A stretch of DNA of 5,508 nucleotides from DASXMX01 sp036495445 (GCA_036495445.1 DASXMX010000428.1:1-5508); one strand, 5' to 3'. Shown: positions 1-5,508, counted from the stretch's first letter. The notes: generated by a model from the sequence alone, not told the origin. Numbers and translations are program-made.

Positions 1-199
1 CCGATCGTCCTCCCGACCGGCGGCGTGCGGGAACTATACCCCACATGGCGCGGTCGTGCGGAACGAATCGCTGGCGCAGGTTATCAGACCTTCGCCGTCG
101 CGCAAAATCACCCGCGACTCCGCATCGCCTTGCTCTGCGGATTCACGGAACATCTTCAATTCACAACCTATGGTCCCCTGCGTCGAACGGTACTTTGGG

Positions 200-205
200 T
201 ATAAT
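200..205 (+). promoter_or_regulatory. Candidate sigma-70 type -10 box (TATAAT)
   Basis: A perfect TATAAT sits in the AT-rich part of the upstream region. A TG lies just upstream at 196-197, one base off the ideal extended -10 position. No good -35 hexamer is found 16-18 bases upstream; the best is around 177-183, CTG-containing. If used, transcription would start near 212 and give an untranslated leader of about 230 bases before the start codon at 444. A weaker extended -10 (TGGTAGGAT, 285-293) is an alternative. Seen: the box. Inferred: that it is used. Confidence 0.35.
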
Positions 206-303
206 TGGAGAACCCGATTTATGCAATGAGAAATCCCGTTTGCGCTGCATTATCCACATTTTTCGCTCGCGGTTTTTGTTCATGTGGTAGGATGTTGGAC
301 CGT

Positions 304-374
304 CCGCGTTCGGGCGCGGTATCGCCGGGCAGCATTTGACGTGCCGTGCGATGCCGCAACGCATGGACGGCATC
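304..374 (+). promoter_or_regulatory. Two predicted leader hairpins
   Basis: Bases 304-308 (CCGCG) pair with 315-319 (CGCGG) around a 6-base loop. Bases 350-356 (GATGCCG) pair perfectly with 368-374 (CGGCATC) around an 11-base loop. Together with the stronger hairpin at 397-432 they would make the RNA leader of the first gene highly structured. Short GC-rich stems arise easily by chance in such DNA, so each one alone is weak evidence. I know of no riboswitch family matching this arrangement. Confidence 0.3.
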
Positions 375-396
375 TGTATGTCTGGGGAATCCCTCC

Positions 397-432
397 GACC
401 AGTGCGGGCCCCTCATGGGAGGGGTCCCGGTC
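397..432 (+). promoter_or_regulatory. Strong hairpin just upstream of the first ribosome binding site
   Basis: CCCCTC (409-414) pairs with GAGGGG (419-424) around a 4-base loop. The stem continues as GGG (406-408) with CCC (426-428) after one bulged T at 425, and then GACC (397-400) with GGTC (429-432) across a one-sided 5-base bulge. The Shine-Dalgarno-like AAAGG starts at 433, directly at the base of the stem. No run of T follows, so it does not look like an intrinsic terminator. A role in controlling translation or processing of the downstream message is inferred from position only. Confidence 0.45.
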
Positions 433-443
433 AAAGGCGAGTC

Positions 444-1388
444 ATGGCAACGTGCTTGACCGTGGGCCTGCTCTACCCGGGCGAGATGGGTGCGAGCTTG
501 GGGACGCTCCTCGCCGGCCGGGGGGTGCGGGTCGTCACGACCCTCGCCGGCCGCAGCGAGCGCACCGCCTGCCGGGCGCGGGATGCCGGCCTCGTCATCC
601 TTTCCTCCCTCGCGGATCTGGTTCGGGAATCCTCGATCGTGTTTTCCCTGGTCGAAACGTCAGCCGCCGCCCAAGTTGCCCAGTCCTATGCCGCGCTGGC
701 GGCAGCCGCGCCGGACGGAGCGATCTACGTCGATGTGAACTCGATTGGGCCGGAACTGGCCAGCCAGATCGGGGCTCTCATCACGGCCGCTGGGGTCGAT
801 TTTATCGACGCGTCGATTAACGGGCTGGCGAAGAACCTCTCGACCGGGGGAACATTCTTTCTCAGCGGGCCGCGTGCCGATGAAGTAGCGCAGCTCGTTG
901 GCCCGGCGGTGCGCACCCGGGTGCTGGGCGGCGAGATCGGCCGGGCATCGGCGATGAAGATGCTGCTGGGCGGGCTGTCCAAAGGCCTGTGCGCATTATT
1001 CCTTGAGCTGGCGGCACTGGCCCAGCGCCGCGACATGCTCGCCGAGATGATGGACGCGTGCACGATGATCTATCCGGGAATCACGGCCCTGATCGACCGG
1101 ATGCTCCCGACCTACGCCCGGCACGCCGGCCGGCGGGCGACCGAAATGACGGAACTGAAATCGACCGCCCGGCACGCGGACATGGCGCCCTGCGTGATCG
1201 ACGCGATTCGCGACCTGCACGAGCTAATGGCCGGAGTAGAGTTCGCGGACCAGGACGGCGCGTCGGTCGCCGCATTGGTCGAACGCGTCGTAAGCGCAGG
1301 ACTGTTCGATTTTGAGCACGCGCCGCTTGCGGCTTCGCGAACGAACGGACTCGCCGTCACGAATTGCCTCGAACCAAGACTTTCATGA
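444..1388 (+). CDS. NAD(P)-dependent beta-hydroxyacid / 6-phosphogluconate dehydrogenase-like protein, DUF1932 type
   Basis: This is a cytosolic oxidoreductase of 314 aa. The start at 444 is preferred over in-frame ATGs at 336 and 378 because AAAGG lies 6 bases upstream and residue 1 falls directly before the Rossmann fold. Residues 5-25 carry the nucleotide-binding loop (VGLLYPGEMGASLG, with G8, G13 and G16). DVNSIGP (97-103) and DASINGLA..GGTFFLSGP (122-143) follow the order known for the hydroxyacid dehydrogenase superfamily. ASAMKMLLGGLSKG (168-181) has K172 where the family's catalytic lysine sits. GRRATEMTELKS (229-240) begins the C-terminal part typical of DUF1932 proteins. The family oxidises 3-hydroxy acids or reduces the matching oxo acids with NAD(P); the substrate here is unknown. 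The last 20 or so residues (from about 293) are encoded by one arm and the spacer of an inverted repeat and look like a non-conserved tail. An RraA-like gene follows 94 bp downstream. Confidence 0.87.
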   Translation: MATCLTVGLLYPGEMGASLGTLLAGRGVRVVTTLAGRSERTACRARDAGLVILSSLADLVRESSIVFSLVETSAAAQVAQSYAALAAAAPDGAIYVDVNSIGPELASQIGALITAAGVDFIDASINGLAKNLSTGGTFFLSGPRADEVAQLVGPAVRTRVLGGEIGRASAMKMLLGGLSKGLCALFLELAALAQRRDMLAEMMDACTMIYPGITALIDRMLPTYARHAGRRATEMTELKSTARHADMAPCVIDAIRDLHELMAGVEFADQDGASVAALVERVVSAGLFDFEHAPLAASRTNGLAVTNCLEPRLS

Positions 1389-1443
1389 GGGAATAGCTCG
1401 CTTGCCTGGCGGACGCGGCGACGTTCGCGAAGCCGCAAGCGGC
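1322..1443. repeat. Perfect 22-bp inverted repeat with 78-bp spacer around the gene 1 stop codon
   Basis: Bases 1322-1343 (starting GCCGCTTGCGG) are the exact reverse complement of 1422-1443 (ending CCGCAAGCGGC). Pairing stops at both outer ends (1321/1444) and at the inner junction (1344/1421). A further 5-base pairing, TCGCC (1351-1355) with GGCGA (1417-1421), continues inward after a 7-base bulge. The left arm encodes residues 293-299 of the dehydrogenase, the stop codon (1386-1388) is in the spacer, and the right arm ends 27 bases before the Shine-Dalgarno site of the next gene. No T-run follows and no clear target-site duplication flanks the element. It could be a long-range RNA stem between the two cistrons, a REP/MITE-like palindromic insertion, or an inverted duplication. 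The match is certain; the role is not. Confidence 0.8.
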
Positions 1444-1470
1444 AAGACCGAAGACGTAACGAAGAGGGGG

Positions 1471-1476
1471 AAGGAG
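1471..1476 (+). promoter_or_regulatory. Ribosome binding site of the RraA-like gene
   Basis: AAGGAG ends 6 bases before the ATG at 1483, inside a purine-rich run (GAAGAGGGGGAAGGAG, 1461-1476). It fixes the start at 1483 although the reading frame is open upstream to 1312; that upstream part overlaps the end of the dehydrogenase gene and encodes no family-like sequence. Confidence 0.8.
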
Positions 1477-1482
1477 TTCAAC

Positions 1483-2256
1483 ATGGCCATTAAACCCCGC
1501 TCCGCCAGCCTCCATCCGGGCCCGGGATTCCGCGTGAAGATGAACTTCACCCGGCTCTCCCCGGAGCTGATGAACCAGTTCCGCGCGTTTCCGACCCCTG
1601 ACATTTCGGACCTGCTCAACCGCCTCTACGCGGTGGACCCGCAGATCCGCCTGATGACCGCCCCCCACCACCAGGTTTGCGGGCCGGCCTGCACGGTGAA
1701 GGTCTTCCCGGGCGACAACCTGATGGTCCACAAGTCGCTGGACGTGTTGGAGCCGGGCGACATCGTTATCATTGACGCGGGCGGATCCGATAAGAACGCC
1801 GTCCTGGGTGATCTGGTGTCCACCAAGGCCAAGCATCGGGGCGCTCAGGGGTTCGTGATCGACGGGTACGTCCGCGACCTGCCCAACATCGCGATCCTCG
1901 ATTTTCCCGTCTTCGCCCGCGGCATCACGCCGATCGGCCCGCTGCACCGCGGGCCGGGCGAGATCAACTTCCCGATCTGCTGTGGTGGCATCGTCGTCAA
2001 CCCGGGCGACGTGATCGTCGGCGACGCGATGGGCGTCGTCGTCATCCCGCAGGGCATTGCCGAGGACCTGCTGCAACGCCTGCAGTCCCATGCCGCGGCG
2101 AACGAGGCATATTTCGAGTCGGTCAAGCGGGGCGACTTCTCCAACGCATGGGTCGATCGAATTCTGACCGAGCTCGAATGCCCCACGATCCTCGGCGCGC
2201 CGGCGTCGGCCGCCGCCCCCGCGGAGACACTCGGCAAGGTCAACGTAACGGGCTGA
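1483..2256 (+). CDS. RraA-family protein, HMG/CHA aldolase-like
   Basis: This 257-aa soluble protein belongs to the RraA fold family, which contains class II 4-hydroxy-4-methyl-2-oxoglutarate (HMG) / 4-carboxy-4-hydroxy-2-oxoadipate (CHA) aldolases with oxaloacetate decarboxylase activity, and the RNase E inhibitor RraA. The conserved blocks appear in order: PTPDISDLLNRL (37-48), PGDNLMVHKSLDVLEPGDIV (76-95), the GDLVSTKAKHRG loop (109-120), DGYVRD (127-132), FARGITPIG (144-152) and GGIVVNPGDVIVGDAMGVVV (168-187). In characterised aldolases the Arg-Asp of this DGxxRD motif (R131, D132) binds the substrate and the divalent metal, so a metal-dependent lyase or decarboxylase is plausible. The N-terminal 20 and C-terminal roughly 20 residues (Ala/Pro-rich) extend past the core. 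The next gene follows after 62 bp with no terminator-like hairpin plus T-run. The fold is sure; the substrate is not. E. coli-type RraA also keeps Arg-Asp, so the motif alone does not prove aldolase activity. Confidence 0.88.
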   Translation: MAIKPRSASLHPGPGFRVKMNFTRLSPELMNQFRAFPTPDISDLLNRLYAVDPQIRLMTAPHHQVCGPACTVKVFPGDNLMVHKSLDVLEPGDIVIIDAGGSDKNAVLGDLVSTKAKHRGAQGFVIDGYVRDLPNIAILDFPVFARGITPIGPLHRGPGEINFPICCGGIVVNPGDVIVGDAMGVVVIPQGIAEDLLQRLQSHAAANEAYFESVKRGDFSNAWVDRILTELECPTILGAPASAAAPAETLGKVNVTG

Positions 2257-2318
2257 CCGCCCGCGCTGCGCCGGCGCCGCCAATTGGCATCCCCCGGCGT
2301 TTCGCATTCGGAATTACT

Positions 2319-3458
2319 ATGGGCACGCTCTGGGTCCATCCGCTTACGCTCCGCGCCCTCAACGCCCTGGCGATGGGCAAGGCATTCCTGCGGTACCGTA
2401 ACCCGCGGCGGCGCGCGTCGGGCCGGCACCAGACCGAGTTCTACGAGCAGACCTGGGCCGCAGCGGCCGAGGAATTGGGCGGGACGTGGACGCGGCTCGG
2501 ATCGGACATGAGCCAGATCGACCTGGATGGCCGCCGAACGCGCATTTACCACAACGTCACCGAGATCGACAACCCGGTAACACTGGCCCTGCTTCACGAC
2601 AAGCCGCTCACGCACCGGCTGCTGGCCGCAGAGGGCCTCCCCGTGCCGCAACACGCCGTCTTCTCGCTCAAGCAGATGCGGCCCGCGATCGATTTCCTGC
2701 AGCGGACGGCCGGCCGCGATTGCGTGGTCAAGCCCGCCGGCGGCACGGGGGGCGGGCGCGGCGTCACGACCGGGATCCAGACCCTCTCCCACCTGGCGCG
2801 GGCGGCGGCGCTGGCGGCCGTCTATGCCGACGAATTGCTCATCGAGGAACAGATCGCCGGTGACAATTACCGCCTGCTCTACCTGGACGGAACGCTGATT
2901 GACGCGTTCGTCCGACGCTTGCCCGCCGTGACCGGCGACGGCAAATCCACCGTCGCCAGGCTCGTTTATCAGGCCAACGACGAGCGGCTCCGCAGCCGCG
3001 CGGGCGTCTCCCAGGTGCTGCTGACCATCGACCTGGACATGCGCCGCACGCTGGCCAAGCAGGGCCTGACGCTTCGATCGGTCCCCGAGGCCGGGCGACG
3101 CGTCACGCTGAAAACCGTGGTGAACGAGAATTCCGGGGCCGACAACACGACCGCCACCGGCGTGCTTTGCAGCGCGATCGTCGACGACGGCGCCACAGCC
3201 GCCCGCGCCATGGATGCCCGATTCTTGGGCATCGACATGGTGTTGACCGACCCGGCCATTCCCCTGCGCCAGTCGGGCGGCGTCATCCTGGAAGTGAACG
3301 GCACGCCCAACCTTTATTACCACTACAAGAAGGCCGACGGGTCGTTCCCCGTCGCGGTCCACCTGCTCCGCCGGATCTTCTGGCCGGCGACGGACGGTCA
3401 ACCACCACGTCACGGGTCCGCCAAGGACGCTTCGTTGAGGGAGGTCGCCAATGTCTGA
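2319..3458 (+). CDS. Free-standing ATP-grasp ligase, cyanophycin-synthetase-like
   Basis: This is a 379-aa cytosolic ATP-grasp enzyme, a family that activates a carboxylate as acyl phosphate and couples it to an amine. KPLTHRLLAAEGLPVPQH (95-112) is the usual lead-in to the fold. CVVKPAGGTGGGRGVTTG (135-152) gives the ATP-binding lysine K138 and Gly-rich loop. ELLIEEQIAGDNYRLLYLDG (172-191) is the hinge, with E176/E177 and R185. TGDGKSTVARLVYQAND (205-221) matches the GDG insert of cyanophycin and GshAB-type ligases. GIDMV (304-308) and ILEVNGTPNLYYHY (323-336) supply likely Mg ligands D306, E325 and N327. The first 90 or so residues are a short N-terminal region, not the full CphA N-domain, and there is no Mur-ligase-like half, so primed cyanophycin polymerisation is unlikely. 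The ATG at 2319 has only a weak GGA upstream; the frame is open further 5' but into the end of the RraA-like gene. It overlaps the next gene by 8 bp, suggesting translational coupling. Substrates are unknown. Confidence 0.85.
   Translation: MGTLWVHPLTLRALNALAMGKAFLRYRNPRRRASGRHQTEFYEQTWAAAAEELGGTWTRLGSDMSQIDLDGRRTRIYHNVTEIDNPVTLALLHDKPLTHRLLAAEGLPVPQHAVFSLKQMRPAIDFLQRTAGRDCVVKPAGGTGGGRGVTTGIQTLSHLARAAALAAVYADELLIEEQIAGDNYRLLYLDGTLIDAFVRRLPAVTGDGKSTVARLVYQANDERLRSRAGVSQVLLTIDLDMRRTLAKQGLTLRSVPEAGRRVTLKTVVNENSGADNTTATGVLCSAIVDDGATAARAMDARFLGIDMVLTDPAIPLRQSGGVILEVNGTPNLYYHYKKADGSFPVAVHLLRRIFWPATDGQPPRHGSAKDASLREVANV
3440..3445 (+). promoter_or_regulatory. Strong ribosome binding site of the oxygenase gene, inside the ligase gene
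   Basis: GGAGGT, within GAGGGAGGT (3437-3445), ends 5 bases before the ATG at 3451 and lies in the last codons of the upstream ATP-grasp gene. It fixes the start at 3451 and gives the 8-bp gene overlap. Confidence 0.85.
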
Positions 3459-4437
3459 GCGCATGTTCCAGTTCGATCCGGCCGAATACGCCGCGCAGTT
3501 CGCGAAGGAGGGGTGGGTGCGCATCCGCGGCGGGATCACCGACGATTTCTATCGCAAGGCCGCCGCACAATGCGCCGAGAACATGAAGACGAAGCTGATG
3601 GCCCAATTCGCGATCGGGGACAAGCAGCAGGCGATGTACGAGTTTCCCGAGGGGGGCGACTACGTGGACGAGGTTCGCCGGACGACGGCGGCGTTGTGCG
3701 GATTCGACGCGGACGACGTGGTGCTGTCCGAGCGGCACGTGAAGGGGTACGAGGCGACCGCCGCATCCGAGCCGAACGCGCACAAGGACCGGTACGCTTC
3801 GCAAATCTCGATGGGCCTGTCGATCCACGTGCGCGAGGGCTCTTCGCTGGTGCTCTACCCGTACGACCAGTCGGACATCAACCCGTTCAACACCTCGGTG
3901 CAGCTTCGCGCCAGCCTGTCCCCCGACCGCTATCCCGAACAGGCATTGAAGAAGGGGCGGCCGGTGGAGATCTTCGACAAGGCGGGCGACGTGATCGTCT
4001 TCCGCGGGCATAAGTTCTGGCACCTCCGCCGCAACCCTGCGCTGACGACGATGCTCTACCTGAAGCTGAACGCGTTCAACTGCGACCCGATGGGCGAGGA
4101 TCCGCGGACGCCGGCGTTCCGATCGCGGACCGAGCAGTTGGCCGGAGCCGACGACGCCGCGCTGGAGCAGGCCGTGCCCCTCATCGGCCGCCGTGTGGAC
4201 TACTTCCATCGCCACTTCAACCGCGACTGGAAAGCGGTGCCGGGCGTGGTCCTGTGGGGCGAGAAGCACTTCACCGTCGACGAGGACGAATGGCGCGCCC
4301 TGCAGGCGATCGACGGCGCCCGCACGGTCGGCGCGATCATCGCGGCGATGGACGAGACCGCCGACCGCGCCGGCAAGCTCGCCAAGGTCCGCCGCCTGGC
4401 ACGCCGCGGGGTCATCGACCTCGTGCCCGCCGAATAA
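3451..4437 (+). CDS. PhyH-like Fe(II)/2-oxoglutarate oxygenase candidate with C-terminal winged-helix/PqqD-like domain
   Basis: This 328-aa protein appears to have two domains. Residues 1-210 look like a double-stranded beta-helix oxygenase: an N-terminal 'enzyme moves into product' start (FAKEGWVRIRGGITDDFYRK, 17-36), the metal motif HKD (H111, D113), a strand SMGLSIHVREGSSLVLYP (120-137), and GDVIVFRGHKFWHLRR (179-194) with H191 (or H187) as the distal iron ligand. The Arg expected about ten residues after the distal His to hold 2-oxoglutarate is not there; R193/R194 or K205 might substitute. HxD argues for hydroxylase rather than halogenase chemistry. Residues about 265-328 (FTVDEDEWRALQAIDGARTV ... 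LARRGVIDLV) are helical with a 'DG-rTV' pattern like PqqD/RiPP-recognition or winged-helix domains; this is pattern resemblance only. The gene sits between two ATP-grasp genes, so it probably hydroxylates or desaturates an amino-acid-like substrate or ligated product (inference). Confidence 0.68.
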   Translation: MSERMFQFDPAEYAAQFAKEGWVRIRGGITDDFYRKAAAQCAENMKTKLMAQFAIGDKQQAMYEFPEGGDYVDEVRRTTAALCGFDADDVVLSERHVKGYEATAASEPNAHKDRYASQISMGLSIHVREGSSLVLYPYDQSDINPFNTSVQLRASLSPDRYPEQALKKGRPVEIFDKAGDVIVFRGHKFWHLRRNPALTTMLYLKLNAFNCDPMGEDPRTPAFRSRTEQLAGADDAALEQAVPLIGRRVDYFHRHFNRDWKAVPGVVLWGEKHFTVDEDEWRALQAIDGARTVGAIIAAMDETADRAGKLAKVRRLARRGVIDLVPAE

Positions 4438-4455
4438 GGATGGGTGATTTAACCC

Positions 4456-5508
4456 GTGAGTATGGACTGCCCGACCTCAATCTCGTTACCGCGCGCCGCT
4501 TCGCCCGAGCGAGCGGCGCACCCGCTCGCCGCGACGACCGCCGGCGCCGGCTCGGGTCGCGCGCCGGCCGCCGCCCGGCCGCCCGTGATCCTGTTGGGCG
4601 GCGAAGCCAACGCGCTCTCGGTCGCACGAAACCTGGGCCGGATCGGCGTGTCGGTCTACGGAATGGGGGAACCGGAATCCGTTGTCGGGCGGTCCCGCTT
4701 CTGCAAATGGATCACCCCTCTGGGTGACGGGGACCTCGAAGCCTCCTGGGCCCGATGGCTGCTTGGAAGTGAATCGGATCCTCTGCGGGGCGGGGTCGTC
4801 CTCGCGTGCTCGGACGCCGGCATCCGCGTCATCGCCCGACATCGGGACGCGTTGCTCAAGCGGTACGTGCTGGATGATTCCAACCCGGCGGCCCAGATTG
4901 CAATGCTGGACAAGATGACGACGTACCAGCACGCCGTCGCGGCCGGGGTGCCCACGCCGAAGTTCTGCATCGTCGAATCGCGCGAGCAGGTGCTCGCGCT
5001 GCGGGACCAGCTCGTCTTCCCGCTGATCGTAAAGCCCCGGCTATCGCACGTGTTCGAGGCGAAGTTCGGGAAGAAATATCTGAACGCGCCGGACTTCGAC
5101 CGCGTGCTGGCCGGCATCGACGCGGCGGCCGCCGCGGGCATCGACGTGCTGCTCATGGAATGGATCCCCGGCCCCGACACGCGGCTGTGCAGCTACTTCA
5201 CCTACCTGGCCGAAGACGGCACGCCGCTGTTCCACTTCACTAAGCGGGTTATCCGCCGGTATCCCGCGGGCATGGGCCCGGCCTGCTATCACATCACCGA
5301 CTGGATCCCGGACCTGGTCGAACCGTCGTTGAAGCTCTTCCGCCACGTCGGCTTGCGCGGGCTGGCGAACGTCGAGTACAAGCAGGACCCGCGCGACGGG
5401 CAGTACAAACTGATCGAATGCAACGCTCGGTTCGTCGCCTCCAACGCGCTGGTGACCGCGGCCGGATTCGACCTGGCCGCCTTCGTCTACGACCGCCTCA
5501 CCGGTCGT
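4456..5508 (+). CDS. Second ATP-grasp ligase, CarB / D-aspartate-ligase type (3' end cut by window)
   Basis: The frame stays open to the window edge, giving at least 351 codons. Residue numbers below count from the ATG at 4462; a GTG at 4456 with GGGTGA 8 bases upstream is the alternative start used for the coordinates. Residues 1-40 are an Ala/Pro-rich, probably disordered tail. VILLGGEANALSVARNLGR (42-60) is a Rossmann-like pre-ATP-grasp domain. LDKMTTYQHAVAAGVPTPKF (149-168) and FPLIVKPRL (186-194, K191) bind ATP. LLMEWIPGPDTRL (230-242) is the hinge with E233. NVEYKQD (303-309) and LIECNARF (317-324) carry the likely Mg ligands E305, E319 and N321, plus R323. Such proteins link amino or carboxylic acids through acyl phosphates, and relatives occur in cell-wall, capsule and peptide-metabolite clusters. 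It shares no obvious sequence with the first ligase beyond the fold, so it is not a tandem duplicate. An 18-bp gap after the oxygenase gene suggests the same operon. Fold sure; substrate unknown. Confidence 0.83.
   Translation, partial: MSMDCPTSISLPRAASPERAAHPLAATTAGAGSGRAPAAARPPVILLGGEANALSVARNLGRIGVSVYGMGEPESVVGRSRFCKWITPLGDGDLEASWARWLLGSESDPLRGGVVLACSDAGIRVIARHRDALLKRYVLDDSNPAAQIAMLDKMTTYQHAVAAGVPTPKFCIVESREQVLALRDQLVFPLIVKPRLSHVFEAKFGKKYLNAPDFDRVLAGIDAAAAAGIDVLLMEWIPGPDTRLCSYFTYLAEDGTPLFHFTKRVIRRYPAGMGPACYHITDWIPDLVEPSLKLFRHVGLRGLANVEYKQDPRDGQYKLIECNARFVASNALVTAAGFDLAAFVYDRLTGR

Larger units (their letters stand above)
1..443. other. Non-coding / leader region upstream of the operon
   Basis: No convincing gene lies here. 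All three plus-strand frames are open over much of the first 200 bases, so openness does not distinguish coding from non-coding. The frame beginning at base 1 stays open to a TAA at 202-204 and could be the last 67 codons of an upstream gene, but I recognise no family in its translation and its third-position G+C is lower than in the real genes. Bases about 140-290 are AT-richer than the rest of the window, as expected of an intergenic control region. The second half (about 300-443) is rich in self-complementary segments, annotated separately. Nothing resembling a tRNA or a known riboswitch was recognised. Confidence 0.5.

Noticed and set aside
1..204. Possible C-terminal end (67 codons) of an upstream gene in the frame starting at base 1
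   Set aside because: The other two plus frames are also open over most of this stretch, no family is recognisable, and codon bias is not decisive; kept only as a remark in the region entry.
45..290. 81-codon plus-strand frame in the upstream region
   Set aside because: No ribosome binding site, a composition unlike the real genes, and it runs through the AT-rich control region.
2268..2277. GCGCCGGCGC palindrome after the RraA-like gene as a terminator
   Set aside because: It is a perfect palindrome with no loop and no following T-run; expected in GC-rich DNA.
1357..2307. A 316-codon minus-strand open frame opposite the RraA-like gene
   Set aside because: It is an antisense shadow of a well-supported gene, with no recognisable motifs and no ribosome binding site noted.
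2284..2320. Promoter for the first ATP-grasp gene (TTGGCA ... TACTAT)
   Set aside because: The two hexamers are 25 bases apart, too far for a sigma-70 promoter, and the -10 candidate overlaps the start codon.
1845..3539. A 564-codon open frame on the minus strand opposite the RraA-like and first ATP-grasp genes
   Set aside because: Its translation is Arg/Gly/Ala-rich without family motifs, and it is antiparallel to two genes with clear conserved domains; long antisense frames are common in high-G+C DNA.
3283..4269. A 328-codon minus-strand open frame opposite the oxygenase gene
   Set aside because: It is an antisense shadow; the plus strand has the strong ribosome binding site and the oxygenase motifs.
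4440..4727. Start codon ATG at 4440 for a separate small gene
   Set aside because: The frame has poor third-position G+C at first, then turns Arg-rich, and overlaps the better-supported ATP-grasp frame throughout.

Overview
The window comes from a high-G+C bacterial chromosome. Third codon positions are almost all G or C in five consecutive plus-strand genes, and good Shine-Dalgarno sites precede at least two of them. The sequence alone does not support a phylum assignment. No rRNA, tRNA, CRISPR array, transposase or phage gene was seen.

Layout: bases 1-443 hold no gene I can defend. This stretch is partly AT-richer than the rest, has a perfect TATAAT box at 200-205, and ends in a series of predicted RNA hairpins just before the first start codon. 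Five genes then run in the same direction: (1) 444-1388, an NAD(P)-dependent beta-hydroxyacid / 6-phosphogluconate dehydrogenase-like protein with a DUF1932-type C-terminus; (2) 1483-2256, an RraA / HMG-CHA aldolase-fold protein that keeps the catalytic Arg-Asp pair; (3) 2319-3458, a free-standing ATP-grasp ligase resembling the ATP-grasp part of cyanophycin synthetase; (4) 3451-4437, a PhyH-like Fe(II)/2-oxoglutarate oxygenase candidate with an extra C-terminal helical, possibly winged-helix or PqqD-like, domain; (5) 4456 to the window edge, a second, unrelated ATP-grasp ligase of the CarB / D-aspartate-ligase type, truncated by the window. A perfect 22-bp inverted repeat with a 78-bp spacer straddles the stop codon of gene 1.

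How they may work together (inference): genes 3-5 are tightly packed, with an 8-bp overlap and then an 18-bp gap, and look co-translated. Two different ATP-grasp enzymes usually mean two amide or peptide-type bond-forming steps. With an oxygenase between them and a hydroxyacid dehydrogenase plus an aldolase-fold lyase upstream, the set reads as a small biosynthetic operon for a modified amino-acid or peptide-like metabolite. I do not recognise the set as a described pathway. The dehydrogenase/RraA pair alone could also be catabolic, acting on a hydroxy- or oxo-dicarboxylic acid, and may be transcriptionally separable from genes 3-5.
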